From an uncultured Eubacteriales bacterium (lineage in GTDB: Bacteria > Bacillota > Clostridia > Lachnospirales > Lachnospiraceae): a DNA stretch of 7,590 nucleotides. Shown here in pieces: positions 1-5,679 of the stretch. The stretch covers positions 1 to 7,590 of the forward strand of contig CASEDW010000139.1 in the NCBI GenBank assembly GCA_949286775.1, in the 5' to 3' direction. The position numbers and the translations under genes are program-made. A model generated the notes under the pieces. It saw only the letters and a program-made list of their open reading frames with translations, did no database searches and was not told the DNA's origin. How positions within the stretch are numbered: the stretch's first letter is position 1; each line of letters begins with the position of its first letter.

Positions 1-24
1 ATGAGCGGAATCTGAATGTTTTTA

Positions 25-60
25 GTGATTTCGGGAGTGCGCATAGCACGTAGAAATCAC
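25..60. other. Two-stem hairpin upstream of lipoprotein gene
   Basis: GTGATTTC (25-32) is perfectly complementary to GAAATCAC (53-60). Inside it GTGC (37-40) pairs with GCAC (46-49) around a 5-nt loop, giving an outer 8-bp stem, an internal loop and an inner 4-bp stem. No T-run follows on the plus strand, so it is not a classical terminator for a gene entering from the left. It could be a 5' leader element of the lipoprotein gene or the tail of an upstream unit; the window edge prevents a decision. TTGACT at 63-68 resembles a -35 box but no convincing -10 lies 16-18 nt downstream, so I call no promoter here. Confidence 0.4.
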
Positions 61-122
61 GGTTGACTCATAAAAAGTTTCATTTGTTGGGCAACTCATA
101 AGTTAAAGGAGAATTAAACATT

Positions 123-1499
123 ATGAAGAGAAAATTTTTAGCAGTCATAATTTCGTCAGCCTTGCTTGTATCATTAGCAGCTTGCGGAAGCGAACCGGCG
201 AAAGAAGAGGCTGATGTTAATAATACTGTATCAGAAGAAAATACTGATAATGATTCGGCGGAGGAGTCGAACGAAAACAACACTGTAATTGATAACAGGA
301 ATAAAAATACAGTGACTGATGACAGAAACGATGATAAACCCGCTAATGATGAGACAGTCAGTAAAGCGCCGGAGTTTTCCGATGAAGATTTTGAAAAAAG
401 AGAATATATATATGAAGATTCATTGGGATCAACTTTGTACTTTGTCATCATCAAGAACAATTCAGATGCAATTGCTGAAATTAACGGTAACGCGTTAGCA
501 AAGGACGCAGATGGAAATACTATCGGAGCCGCAGATGCTTCTATAGATGTTTTAGGACCCGGTGAGGAAAGCGGATGTTATTTTTATTTTAATGATGTTT
601 CGGATGTGAATTCAGTAGAGTGTACATATAGTTATTCAAAAGCGGATTATTATTATCCTGTTATATCTGACTTAAGTGTAGAACAGGTTTTGAATGATTC
701 AAACGTAACTGTTTCAGTGACAAATAATGGAACATCAAGTGCTCAGTTTGTTGAGGTATTTGCACTGTTTTTGGATGCAGACAATAATATGATCGGATAT
801 AACAGCAGATATGCTACTGATGGAGACAGCGAAATAAAGCCCGGCTCAACACAGAATGTTCAGCTTGATGCATACAATGGTTATGATCATGTGGAAATAT
901 TCTTAACAGGAAGATCGGACGGAGAGACAGTAAGTGATACGGTACAAGCTGTAGATGCGGATGAATTTGAAACAAATGGTTATCTGTATGAAAATTCAAT
1001 CGGATCATCGTATTATTTTGTGACAGTTAAGAATACATCAGAAGAGACAGTATCAATTGATATTAACGGTACGGCTAAAGATGAGGCAGGAAATAATATA
1101 GGCGCGGCATCAGGGACAATTGATGTCCTGGCAGCAGGAGAGGAAAGTATATGCAGCCTGTTTTTTGGCGATGTGTCAGGAATTTCAAATGTAGAGTACC
1201 AATTGAATTTTTCGGAAGAAAGCTTTTATACTCCTGTTATTGAAAATCTCGAAATGGAAACATCAATCAATGCAAACAACGTGATTCTTACTGTTACAAA
1301 TAAAGGTGATTATGCAGCGGAGTTTATTAAGGCATATGTATTGTTTTTAGATGCAAATAATAATCTTATTGATTATGATGAAACATATGTGATAGATGAT
1401 GATAGCGAAATAAAAGCGGGAGCCTCTGTTTCAGGACAGTTTGATACGAGACAAAGCTTTGACCATATAGCGGTTTATCTGACCGGAAGAGCGCAGTAA
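123..1499 (+). CDS. Lipoprotein with duplicated FxLYD-like beta-sandwich modules
   Basis: A 458-residue secreted lipoprotein, probably tethered to the outer face of the membrane; its precise role is unknown. The start is supported by AAAGGAGA (105-112), 10 nt before the ATG. Residues 1-20 form a signal peptide (MKRK, then a hydrophobic stretch) ending in a lipobox LAAC, with Cys21 as the lipidated residue. Residues 22-90 are an Asn/Asp/Glu-rich, low-complexity spacer. The rest is a tandem duplication: about 86-264 and 279-456 align along their length, sharing for example Y-(I/L)-YE(D/N)S-(L/I)-GS, IDVL..GEES, LFLDA(D/N)NN, DSEIK and LTGR. Each unit itself looks like two Ig-like beta-sandwich modules, making four. 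The pattern resembles FxLYD-type extracytoplasmic modules of Firmicutes, where a conserved aromatic-rich strand is followed by D-x-(D/N)-N/G-N turns. That family assignment is by eye. It stands alone, convergent with mgtA. No catalytic residues are recognisable. Confidence 0.9.
   Translation: MKRKFLAVIISSALLVSLAACGSEPAKEEADVNNTVSEENTDNDSAEESNENNTVIDNRNKNTVTDDRNDDKPANDETVSKAPEFSDEDFEKREYIYEDSLGSTLYFVIIKNNSDAIAEINGNALAKDADGNTIGAADASIDVLGPGEESGCYFYFNDVSDVNSVECTYSYSKADYYYPVISDLSVEQVLNDSNVTVSVTNNGTSSAQFVEVFALFLDADNNMIGYNSRYATDGDSEIKPGSTQNVQLDAYNGYDHVEIFLTGRSDGETVSDTVQAVDADEFETNGYLYENSIGSSYYFVTVKNTSEETVSIDINGTAKDEAGNNIGAASGTIDVLAAGEESICSLFFGDVSGISNVEYQLNFSEESFYTPVIENLEMETSINANNVILTVTNKGDYAAEFIKAYVLFLDANNNLIDYDETYVIDDDSEIKAGASVSGQFDTRQSFDHIAVYLTGRAQ
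378..1490 (+). repeat. Internal protein-level duplication (two ~178-aa units)
   Basis: Codons 86-264 (nt 378-914) and 279-456 (nt 957-1490) encode two related units separated by a short linker. The duplication is clear in protein sequence but strongly diverged in DNA, so it is old and not a recent assembly-prone repeat. Matching landmarks fall at equal spacing in both: YEDSLGS/YENSIGS, IGAADASIDVL/IGAASGTIDVL, LFLDADNN/LFLDANNN and FLTGR/YLTGR. Confidence 0.85.
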
Positions 1500-1523
1500 T
1501 TGCAAATTTTTATCAGATTAAAA

Positions 1524-1551
1524 GGAGGGGGCTGTCGCACTACTGCCCCCC
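1524..1551 (-). terminator. Terminator between convergent lipoprotein and mgtA genes
   Basis: GGGGGC (1527-1532) pairs with GCCCCC (1545-1550) around a 12-nt loop. Read on the minus strand the hairpin is followed by TCC and then TTTTAAT, so it best serves the end of mgtA, whose stop codon lies about 64 nt upstream in that direction. On the plus strand the hairpin is followed by AAGATACAA with no T-run, so it is a poor terminator for the lipoprotein gene. The U-tract is short and offset by three bases, so efficiency is uncertain. Confidence 0.6.
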
Positions 1552-1614
1552 AAGATACAATAATACTACAGAGACAGATCATAAGAAAGGGGGTGGGATT
1601 TTTACTTTCTATAA

Positions 1615-4314
1615 TTACAGAAGCTCTCCGTATTTCTTTACATAAGCTTTTTTTACAGCGGTAGCCAGAACCATATAGCATACAACTATAATGGCAAGCT
1701 GGGCAAAGTACATGGAAGGAAGCGGCGCAAATCCTAACATGATTCCCAACTGAGTAAATGGTATCGCCGTAACAACTGCTATTCCCAAAAAAGTCAGAAA
1801 TGTCACAGGAACAGAAGCGCGGCTTTGAACAAAAGGAATTTTTGGAGTGCGTATCATATGGATTACCATAGTCTGACTCCACATGGATTCCACAAACCAT
1901 CCTGCCTGAAATACTGAAATATAAAGCGCCTGCATGGAAGGATCGCTGATTTGGTGGTACAGCTGACCGCCGCATACCAATGGGCAGATCACAAAATACA
2001 TCAGTAGATAGGTCACAATATCAAACAGGGAACTGGTAGGACCAATCCAAATCATAAAACGGCTGACAGAAGAAGCATCCCATTTACGGGGCTTTTTCAG
2101 AAAATCCGCATCGACATTGTCCCATGGAATTGCAGTGCAGGAAAGGTCATAAATCAGGTTCAGGAAAATTAGGTGAAGCGCTTCCATTGGCAAAAACGGA
2201 AGGAAGGCGCTTGCAATCAACACAGAAAACATGTTTCCAAAATTTGAGGAAGCCGTCATTTTGATATATTTAATCATGTTGGCATATGTTTTTCTGCCTT
2301 CGAGAATGCCGCTTTCCAGTACATTCAGATCCTTTTCCAAAAGAATCACATCGGCGCTTTCTTTTGCAATATCTACTGCCGTATCAACCGAAATTCCGAC
2401 ATCGGATGCTTTCATCGCCGCCGCGTCATTGATGCCATCGCCCATATATCCGACAGAATGTCCGTTTTCACGCAGCAATCTGACAATTTTTGCCTTTTGT
2501 TCCGGTGAAAGTTTCGCGAACACAGTAATATTTTCCGCTTTTTCAGCAAGTTCTTCATCCGTTAAATTGTCGATTTCTGAACCAAGCAAAACGTCGCGAA
2601 CATCTAAGCCGACCTGTCTTGCGATGCATCTGGTCACTTTTTCATTATCGCCTGTCAGGATTTTTACCGCCACGCCATATTCCTTTAACGTGCATATAGC
2701 GCTCTTTGTGGTAGGTTTAGGCGGATCGAGAAAAGCAAGAAATCCGATCAATACCATATCGGATTCATCATCCGTTGAAAACTGTCCTATTGGTGAGGGA
2801 TTGGTCTTATGCGCAACAGCAAGTACACGCATTCCGGTTGCGTTTAATTCATCGGTCTTGGACAAAACAAAGGCGCGTACATCATTTGTCAGCGACGTAA
2901 CTTTTCCATCCAGCTCCGCATATGTGCAGCATTTAAGCATTTCTTCTACAGCGCCTTTTGTCACAAGCTGCGTTTTTCCCTGTGAGTCAGTTACAACAAC
3001 AGACATCCTGCGGCGTGCAAAATCAAAGGGAATTTCATCTGTTTTTGTGTAATTTTTCCGGATCTCTTCGCTGCCAAGGCTGTCCTGCCGCGCGATAACC
3101 GCAAGATCTATCAGATTTTTCAACCCGGTCTGAAAATAACTATTCAAAAATGCATGGCGTAGAACACGCGTATCTTCTTTACCATGAAGGTTGAGGTAAT
3201 ATTCCAATACAACTTTATCCTGTGTCAGAGTGCCGGTCTTATCAGTGCAAAGGATGTCCATAGAACCGAGGTTTTGGATTGAATTAAGGTTCTTAATAAT
3301 AACCTTCTTTTTGCTCATGGCTACAGCGCCCTTTGCCAGGTTGGCCGTAACGATCATCGGAAGCATTTCAGGCGTCAGACCAACGGCAACGGAAATCGCG
3401 AACAACAGAGCGTGCAGCCAGTCGCCTTTGGTAAAGCCATTAATGAGCAATACAATAGGAACCATGACAAGCATAAAGCGAATCAAAACCCATGAAACAG
3501 CGTTTACGCCCTTTTCAAAGGTCGTTTTCGGCGGCTTTGCATTTAACGTTTTTGCCATGCCTCCAAGAAGGGTATCATTGCCTACTGCCAATACAACTGC
3601 CTTTGCGCTGCCGCTTATAACAGTGCTTCCGGTAAAGGCGAGATTTGGAAATTCGGTTAAGGCGTAATCTTTGCCGCAGTCACATCCAAGCTTTTCTACC
3701 GGCTCGCTCTCGCCCGTTAATGCCGACTGGCTGACAAATAAATCTTTTGCGGACAGAAGCCGAAGGTCGGCGGGAATTAAATCGCCGGCTGAAAGGTGAA
3801 CAATGTCTCCTACAACAATATCCTCAAGTGCGATTTCCTTTTTTTGCTGTCCGGCTCTTTCTATGCAGGCGGTTGTGCAAATCATGTTTTGTAATTTGGC
3901 TGCCGCATTTCCGCTTTTTGTCTCCTGAATAAAGCGAAGAATCCCGGAAATTATTACCATGGCTGCGATAATAGTAACGGTGACGTAGTTTCTTTCGCCG
4001 GGATTGGCAAGCACGATATCCGTAAATACAGAAACGACAGCGAGGATAAACAAAATAATAGTAAATGGGTTGATAAATGCATCCAAAATTCTTTGAAATA
4101 AAGGATTGATTTTTCCGTGAGTGATAACATTTTCACCGTACTTTGCGCGGGATGCTTCAACCTGCATTTCGCTCAAACCGTCCGCAGTTGTTTCAAGGCC
4201 GGAAAGCACAATGCTTTCTTCGTTCAAAGCGGCAAAGATAAGCCGCTCTTTTGCCTGCAGATTATTGAAGGAATCAACAGGCAGTTTCTTTTCCATAATA
4301 ATATTTTTCTTCAT
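1615..4314 (-). CDS. mgtA: Magnesium-translocating P-type ATPase (MgtA/MgtB family)
   Basis: An 899-residue P-type (subfamily IIIB) ATPase that uses ATP to drive Mg2+ uptake across the cytoplasmic membrane; E. coli MgtA has 898 residues. The start is set by AAGGAGG (4324-4330), 9 nt before ATG 4314; an in-frame ATG at 4356 would add 14 residues but lies upstream of this site and is rejected. Landmarks: actuator TGES at 200-203; M4 motif TPEMLPM at 314-320; phosphorylation loop DKTGTLT with the acceptor Asp358; KGA of the nucleotide-binding domain at 453-455; TGDN at 554-557; hinge GDGIND at 625-630; M5 segment NFGNMFSV from 691; M6 segment NLIYDLSCTAIPWDN at 719-733, typical of Mg2+ ATPases. 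Hydrophobic segments near 77-100, 109-126, 275-293, 301-325 and several after 690 fit ten membrane helices. All catalytic motifs are intact. The gene is monocistronic and lies behind an M-box riboswitch, which independently supports Mg2+ as substrate. Confidence 0.97.
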   Translation of the reverse strand: MKKNIIMEKKLPVDSFNNLQAKERLIFAALNEESIVLSGLETTADGLSEMQVEASRAKYGENVITHGKINPLFQRILDAFINPFTIILFILAVVSVFTDIVLANPGERNYVTVTIIAAMVIISGILRFIQETKSGNAAAKLQNMICTTACIERAGQQKKEIALEDIVVGDIVHLSAGDLIPADLRLLSAKDLFVSQSALTGESEPVEKLGCDCGKDYALTEFPNLAFTGSTVISGSAKAVVLAVGNDTLLGGMAKTLNAKPPKTTFEKGVNAVSWVLIRFMLVMVPIVLLINGFTKGDWLHALLFAISVAVGLTPEMLPMIVTANLAKGAVAMSKKKVIIKNLNSIQNLGSMDILCTDKTGTLTQDKVVLEYYLNLHGKEDTRVLRHAFLNSYFQTGLKNLIDLAVIARQDSLGSEEIRKNYTKTDEIPFDFARRRMSVVVTDSQGKTQLVTKGAVEEMLKCCTYAELDGKVTSLTNDVRAFVLSKTDELNATGMRVLAVAHKTNPSPIGQFSTDDESDMVLIGFLAFLDPPKPTTKSAICTLKEYGVAVKILTGDNEKVTRCIARQVGLDVRDVLLGSEIDNLTDEELAEKAENITVFAKLSPEQKAKIVRLLRENGHSVGYMGDGINDAAAMKASDVGISVDTAVDIAKESADVILLEKDLNVLESGILEGRKTYANMIKYIKMTASSNFGNMFSVLIASAFLPFLPMEALHLIFLNLIYDLSCTAIPWDNVDADFLKKPRKWDASSVSRFMIWIGPTSSLFDIVTYLLMYFVICPLVCGGQLYHQISDPSMQALYISVFQAGWFVESMWSQTMVIHMIRTPKIPFVQSRASVPVTFLTFLGIAVVTAIPFTQLGIMLGFAPLPSMYFAQLAIIVVCYMVLATAVKKAYVKKYGELL

Positions 4315-4318
4315 CGGT

Positions 4319-4331
4319 CTGTACCTCCTTA
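4319..4331 (-). promoter_or_regulatory. mgtA ribosome binding site, maskable by upstream ORF
   Basis: The mRNA reads UAAGGAGGUACAG here, with AAGGAGG 9 nt before the mgtA ATG. The same 13 nt are complementary, with three G-U pairs, to 4408-4420 inside the 31-codon ORF just upstream (mRNA UUGUGCCUCCUUG). The core CCUCCUU/AAGGAGG is perfect. The site is therefore both an excellent Shine-Dalgarno and a candidate for sequestration. The complementarity is seen directly; sequestration in the cell is inferred. Confidence 0.7.
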
Positions 4332-4362
4332 ATCTGTTAAGAAATAATGGAAGCACGGAACC

Positions 4363-4379
4363 AATCCGAAAGACGGATT
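4363..4379 (-). other. Small hairpin at stop of 31-codon ORF
   Basis: In the mRNA AAUCCG (4374-4379) pairs with CGGAUU (4363-4368) around a 5-nt loop UCUUU. The stem overlaps the stop codon (4378-4380) of the short ORF and precedes the mgtA Shine-Dalgarno by about 32 nt. No T-run follows, so it is not a terminator. It may space or insulate the ribosome binding site, or be affected by a ribosome terminating on the short ORF. Confidence 0.45.
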
Positions 4380-4473
4380 ATATAAACTCGCGCCAGGTTG
4401 CTGAACGCAAGGAGGCACAAGTGCCCGTACTTCGTTCTTTGGTTTTAATTCCGTTACTGCTTCCTGCGTCCAT
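4378..4473 (-). CDS. 31-codon leader ORF upstream of mgtA (uORF2)
   Basis: A short ORF beginning MDAGSSNGIKTKE and ending ATWREFI, 31 codons. It has a good ribosome binding site (GAGGTGA, 7 nt before the ATG), better than most chance ORFs of this size. It ends 63 nt before mgtA. Codons 18-22 (4408-4420) are complementary to the mgtA Shine-Dalgarno, and a local hairpin (GAACG 4433-4437 with CGTTC 4403-4407, inner GGCAC/GTGCC) competes for the same bases. The position resembles the regulatory mgtL ORF of enterobacterial mgtA leaders, but the peptide is unrelated and not proline-rich. It is most likely a regulatory translation unit; a functional peptide cannot be excluded. Confidence 0.6.
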   Translation of the reverse strand: MDAGSSNGIKTKERSTGTCASLRSATWREFI

Positions 4474-4540
4474 ATTATTCACCTCACTTTTGCGTTGAAA
4501 TATTTATATAATCGCCGTAGAGACGTTATTTTTGAAAAAA

Positions 4541-4581
4541 GGGCATAAAAAAGCCACCATTCCAAACTTGAAACGGTGGTT
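4541..4581 (-). terminator. Second intrinsic terminator in the mgtA leader
   Basis: On the minus strand CCACCGTTTC (4570-4579) pairs with GGAATGGTGG (4554-4563), a 10-bp stem with two G-U pairs and a 6-nt loop AAGTTT, followed directly by C and a run of six T (4547-4552). It lies 25 nt beyond the stop of the 22-codon ORF and 68 nt before the 31-codon ORF, so it interrupts the transcript between the M-box terminator and mgtA. Its 5' arm (4571-4581) is also complementary, 10 of 11 positions, to the start region of the 22-codon ORF (4659-4669), so the terminator has a candidate antiterminator partner. Confidence 0.8.
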
Positions 4582-4604
4582 ATCTCAAATTTTGCGCATA
4601 AGTA

Positions 4605-4673
4605 TTAAACCGCGGAATGCCAATGACTGACACAATATCCGCCGCCCGAATTATCCTTAACCATCGTTTTCAT
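4605..4673 (-). CDS. 22-codon leader ORF between two terminators (uORF1)
   Basis: A 22-codon ORF on the mgtA strand, beginning MKTMVKDNS and ending CVSHWHSAV. AGGA lies 7 nt before the ATG, a moderate ribosome binding site. It sits between the M-box terminator and the second terminator, and its stop is 25 nt from the second terminator stem, a spacing that suits translation-coupled attenuation. Codons 2-5 are the region complementary to the terminator 5' arm. The peptide has a C-x-x-H-x-H cluster (Cys14, His17, His19) after a Gly triplet, unusual in so short a sequence and suggestive of metal or amino-acid sensing. I do not recognise it from any known leader peptide family. Confidence 0.5.
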   Translation of the reverse strand: MKTMVKDNSGGGYCVSHWHSAV

Positions 4674-4724
4674 TACCTGTTCCTGTTTATGGCAACTATC
4701 CAAAACTAATGCTGTCCTTTCTTC

Positions 4725-4764
4725 ATAAAATAAAAAAATCCGTATGTTCGGTGTGAACATACGG
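4725..4764 (-). terminator. M-box expression-platform terminator
   Basis: On the minus strand CCGTATGTTC (4755-4764) and GAACATACGG (4740-4749) form a perfect 10-bp stem with a 5-nt loop, followed by A and seven T (4732-4738). It starts 13 nt after the riboswitch 3' edge. The hexamer CATACG in the riboswitch 3' strand (4784-4789) is identical to part of the terminator 3' arm and can pair with CGTATG of the 5' arm (4758-4763), which gives a simple switch: bound riboswitch holds CATACG and the terminator forms, unbound riboswitch releases it as antiterminator. Confidence 0.92.
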
Positions 4765-4776
4765 AAGTACATGACT

Positions 4777-4931
4777 ATATTATCGTATGAGCTTTAGCTT
4801 TACAGGGCGGTGAAATTGCATTATGCGGTACCTTGACGATACAGCCTGTTCAAACCCTCGCATTGTGTCTCCACAACTCTGCGGCAGCAATCCATATCCC
4901 TGTAGGAGCCTCACCTACCGAACAACCATAT
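4777..4931 (-). ncRNA. M-box (ykoK leader) magnesium riboswitch
   Basis: Direct Mg2+ sensor in the mgtA 5' leader. The minus strand carries the conserved blocks in order: GGTAGGTGAGGCTCCTACA (4901-4919), ATTGCTGCCGC (4880-4890) and AAAGCTAAAGCTC (4790-4802). Pairing element TACAGGG (4898-4904) matches CCCTGTA (4801-4807), closing the main domain, and TTGTG-GAGA-CACAA (4863-4876) forms an internal hairpin. These match the M-box consensus by eye. Outer closing pairing near 4777-4786 with 4922-4931 is imperfect, and the promoter -10 touches the 5' edge, so the exact end of the RNA is uncertain. High Mg2+ is known to favour the terminated state in this class. It precedes a Mg2+ ATPase, the expected target. 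Confidence 0.94.
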
Positions 4932-4959
4932 TATAGCGCGCATATATTCTATCTGTCAA
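4930..4959 (-). promoter_or_regulatory. mgtA promoter (TTGACA-18-TATAAT)
   Basis: On the minus strand TTGACA (4954-4959) and TATAAT (4930-4935) both match the housekeeping sigma consensus perfectly, with an 18-nt spacer. The -35 box overlaps the stop codon of the PepSY gene (4956-4958). Transcription should start near 4923, within a few bases of the first conserved riboswitch block. A promoter this strong fits a unit controlled mainly after initiation, by the riboswitch and leader. Confidence 0.88.
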
Positions 4960-5567
4960 TCCCGTAAATCAGCATTCCAGTCAAAAATCTTGCCTGTCTG
5001 TGGATCGATTTCAAATTCGTATTTCATATTATTCAGAAACAGCTCTCCTTCATAGCGTTTCCTGCCGTCGTCTGATTCGATCCATATAGTTACGTTTGAA
5101 GCGTCAGAACCAGGGACTTTTTCGGCTGCAATAACAGCTGCTTCATTTTCAGTTACAGGACTGCCGCCAAGGTAATCCAGCCATTCTTCATCCACTTCAT
5201 AGTCGGCGCCGACGATACGTCCGTCCGCAATGGCAATTTCAAAGTCATAGTCGCCATACTCCGTCTCGAATTCAATATCATAGATTGGAATTCCGTTGTC
5301 GCCGTCGCGTTCATTTTTGATATTAAAGGCGTCCTGATTTGGCACGTCAGCATTATTTAAAGCAATCAAAAAAGCTTCATCAGCAGATATTTCGCCCAAT
5401 GTCTGACCGGCATTTCCCGTCGGAGAGGGCGTCTGAGTTGACGTTGCGGGCGTCTGAGCCGTTGCATCAGGTGATTGAGCCGCAGCGGGAGTTTGAGTTG
5501 CCGCAGCGGGTGTCTGAGTTGGGGTATCAGACGCCGGAGATGACACATTTTCTCTTGTTGTTTTCAT
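4956..5567 (-). CDS. PepSY domain protein lacking a signal peptide
   Basis: A 203-residue protein with a Thr/Gln/Pro/Ala-rich low-complexity segment (about 14-50, repeated TQTPAAA-like units) followed by two PepSY-like domains: about 59-125 (ISADEAFLIAL, then DGRIVGADYEVDEEW) and 137-200 (VTENEAAVIAAEK, then YEFEIDPQTGKIFDW). PepSY proteins of Firmicutes are usually secreted or lipid-anchored, and PepSY is thought to act in peptidase inhibition or envelope regulation. Here the N-terminus MKTTRENVSSP has no hydrophobic segment or lipobox, although a Pro/Thr linker usually follows a lipidated Cys. Upstream in frame are only about a dozen codons after a stop. There is no Shine-Dalgarno. The likely reading is a gene that lost its 5' end, perhaps now weakly expressed from a nearby promoter. 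It is co-directional with mgtA but separated by that gene's own promoter. Confidence 0.8.
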   Translation of the reverse strand: MKTTRENVSSPASDTPTQTPAAATQTPAAAQSPDATAQTPATSTQTPSPTGNAGQTLGEISADEAFLIALNNADVPNQDAFNIKNERDGDNGIPIYDIEFETEYGDYDFEIAIADGRIVGADYEVDEEWLDYLGGSPVTENEAAVIAAEKVPGSDASNVTIWIESDDGRKRYEGELFLNNMKYEFEIDPQTGKIFDWNADLRD

Positions 5568-5583
5568 AAGGCTTTTTCTTTTT

Positions 5584-5612
5584 ATTATAATGCTTAATTT
5601 GAGTTATGTCAT
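5584..5612 (-). promoter_or_regulatory. Promoter reading into the PepSY ORF
   Basis: On the minus strand ATGACA (5607-5612), a 17-nt spacer and TATAAT (5584-5589). The -10 box ends 16 nt before the PepSY ATG at 5567, so the transcript would have a 5' leader of only about 10 nt (AAAAGCCTT just before the ATG) with no Shine-Dalgarno. Translation would be close to leaderless. Confidence 0.6.
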
Positions 5613-5623
5613 TAAAATATTAG

Positions 5624-5679
5624 GACAAGGGACCAATAACACAAATTCACTGACAAGGGACCAATAACACAAATTCACT
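5624..5679. repeat. Perfect 28-bp tandem direct repeat (two copies)
   Basis: Two identical, abutting 28-bp units at 5624-5651 and 5652-5679, each starting GACAAGGGACC and ending AAATTCACT. They lie between the minus-strand promoter for the PepSY ORF and a plus-strand promoter whose -35 TTGACA begins on the last base of the second copy. There is no spacer between copies, so this is not a CRISPR array. A duplicated operator or a recent slippage duplication are the two simplest readings. Confidence 0.92.

Noticed and set aside
1..15. Five-codon frame at the window start, and a 12-base match to 7130-7141
   Set aside because: Too short to be a gene, and a 12-base match of this composition is consistent with chance.
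80..460. Minus-strand open frame of 126 codons over the start of the first lipoprotein
   Set aside because: Low-complexity Ser/Phe/Leu shadow of the Asn/Asp/Glu-rich spacer; the plus-strand frame has a signal peptide, lipobox and ribosome binding site.
1475..1975. Minus-strand frame of 166 codons spanning the end of mgtA and the terminator
   Set aside because: Overlaps mgtA in another frame, crosses a terminator hairpin, and has Cys/Ser-rich composition without domains.
2231..3052. Long open frame of 273 codons on the plus strand inside mgtA
   Set aside because: It is antisense to the intact, motif-complete mgtA, is Ser/Phe/Thr-rich as expected from the complement, and has no ribosome binding site.
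4121..4498. Plus-strand frames over the mgtA start and leader
   Set aside because: Antisense to mgtA and its regulatory leader, no ribosome binding site, no recognisable protein features.
4496..4530. Possible second promoter after terminator two (TATATAAAT on the minus strand)
   Set aside because: The only -35-like hexamers are poor or at about 20-nt spacing; not strong enough to call, though it would matter for the leader model.
4706..4726. Six-codon ORF just after the M-box terminator
   Set aside because: Too short, no ribosome binding site, and its start lies a few bases from the terminator T-run.
5153..5569. Alternative frames on both strands over the PepSY gene
   Set aside because: Shadows of the repetitive Thr/Gln/Pro/Ala codons; the PepSY frame has two coherent domains.
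5624..5679. Two 28-bp repeats considered as a CRISPR array
   Set aside because: The copies abut with no spacer, there are only two, and no cas gene is present.
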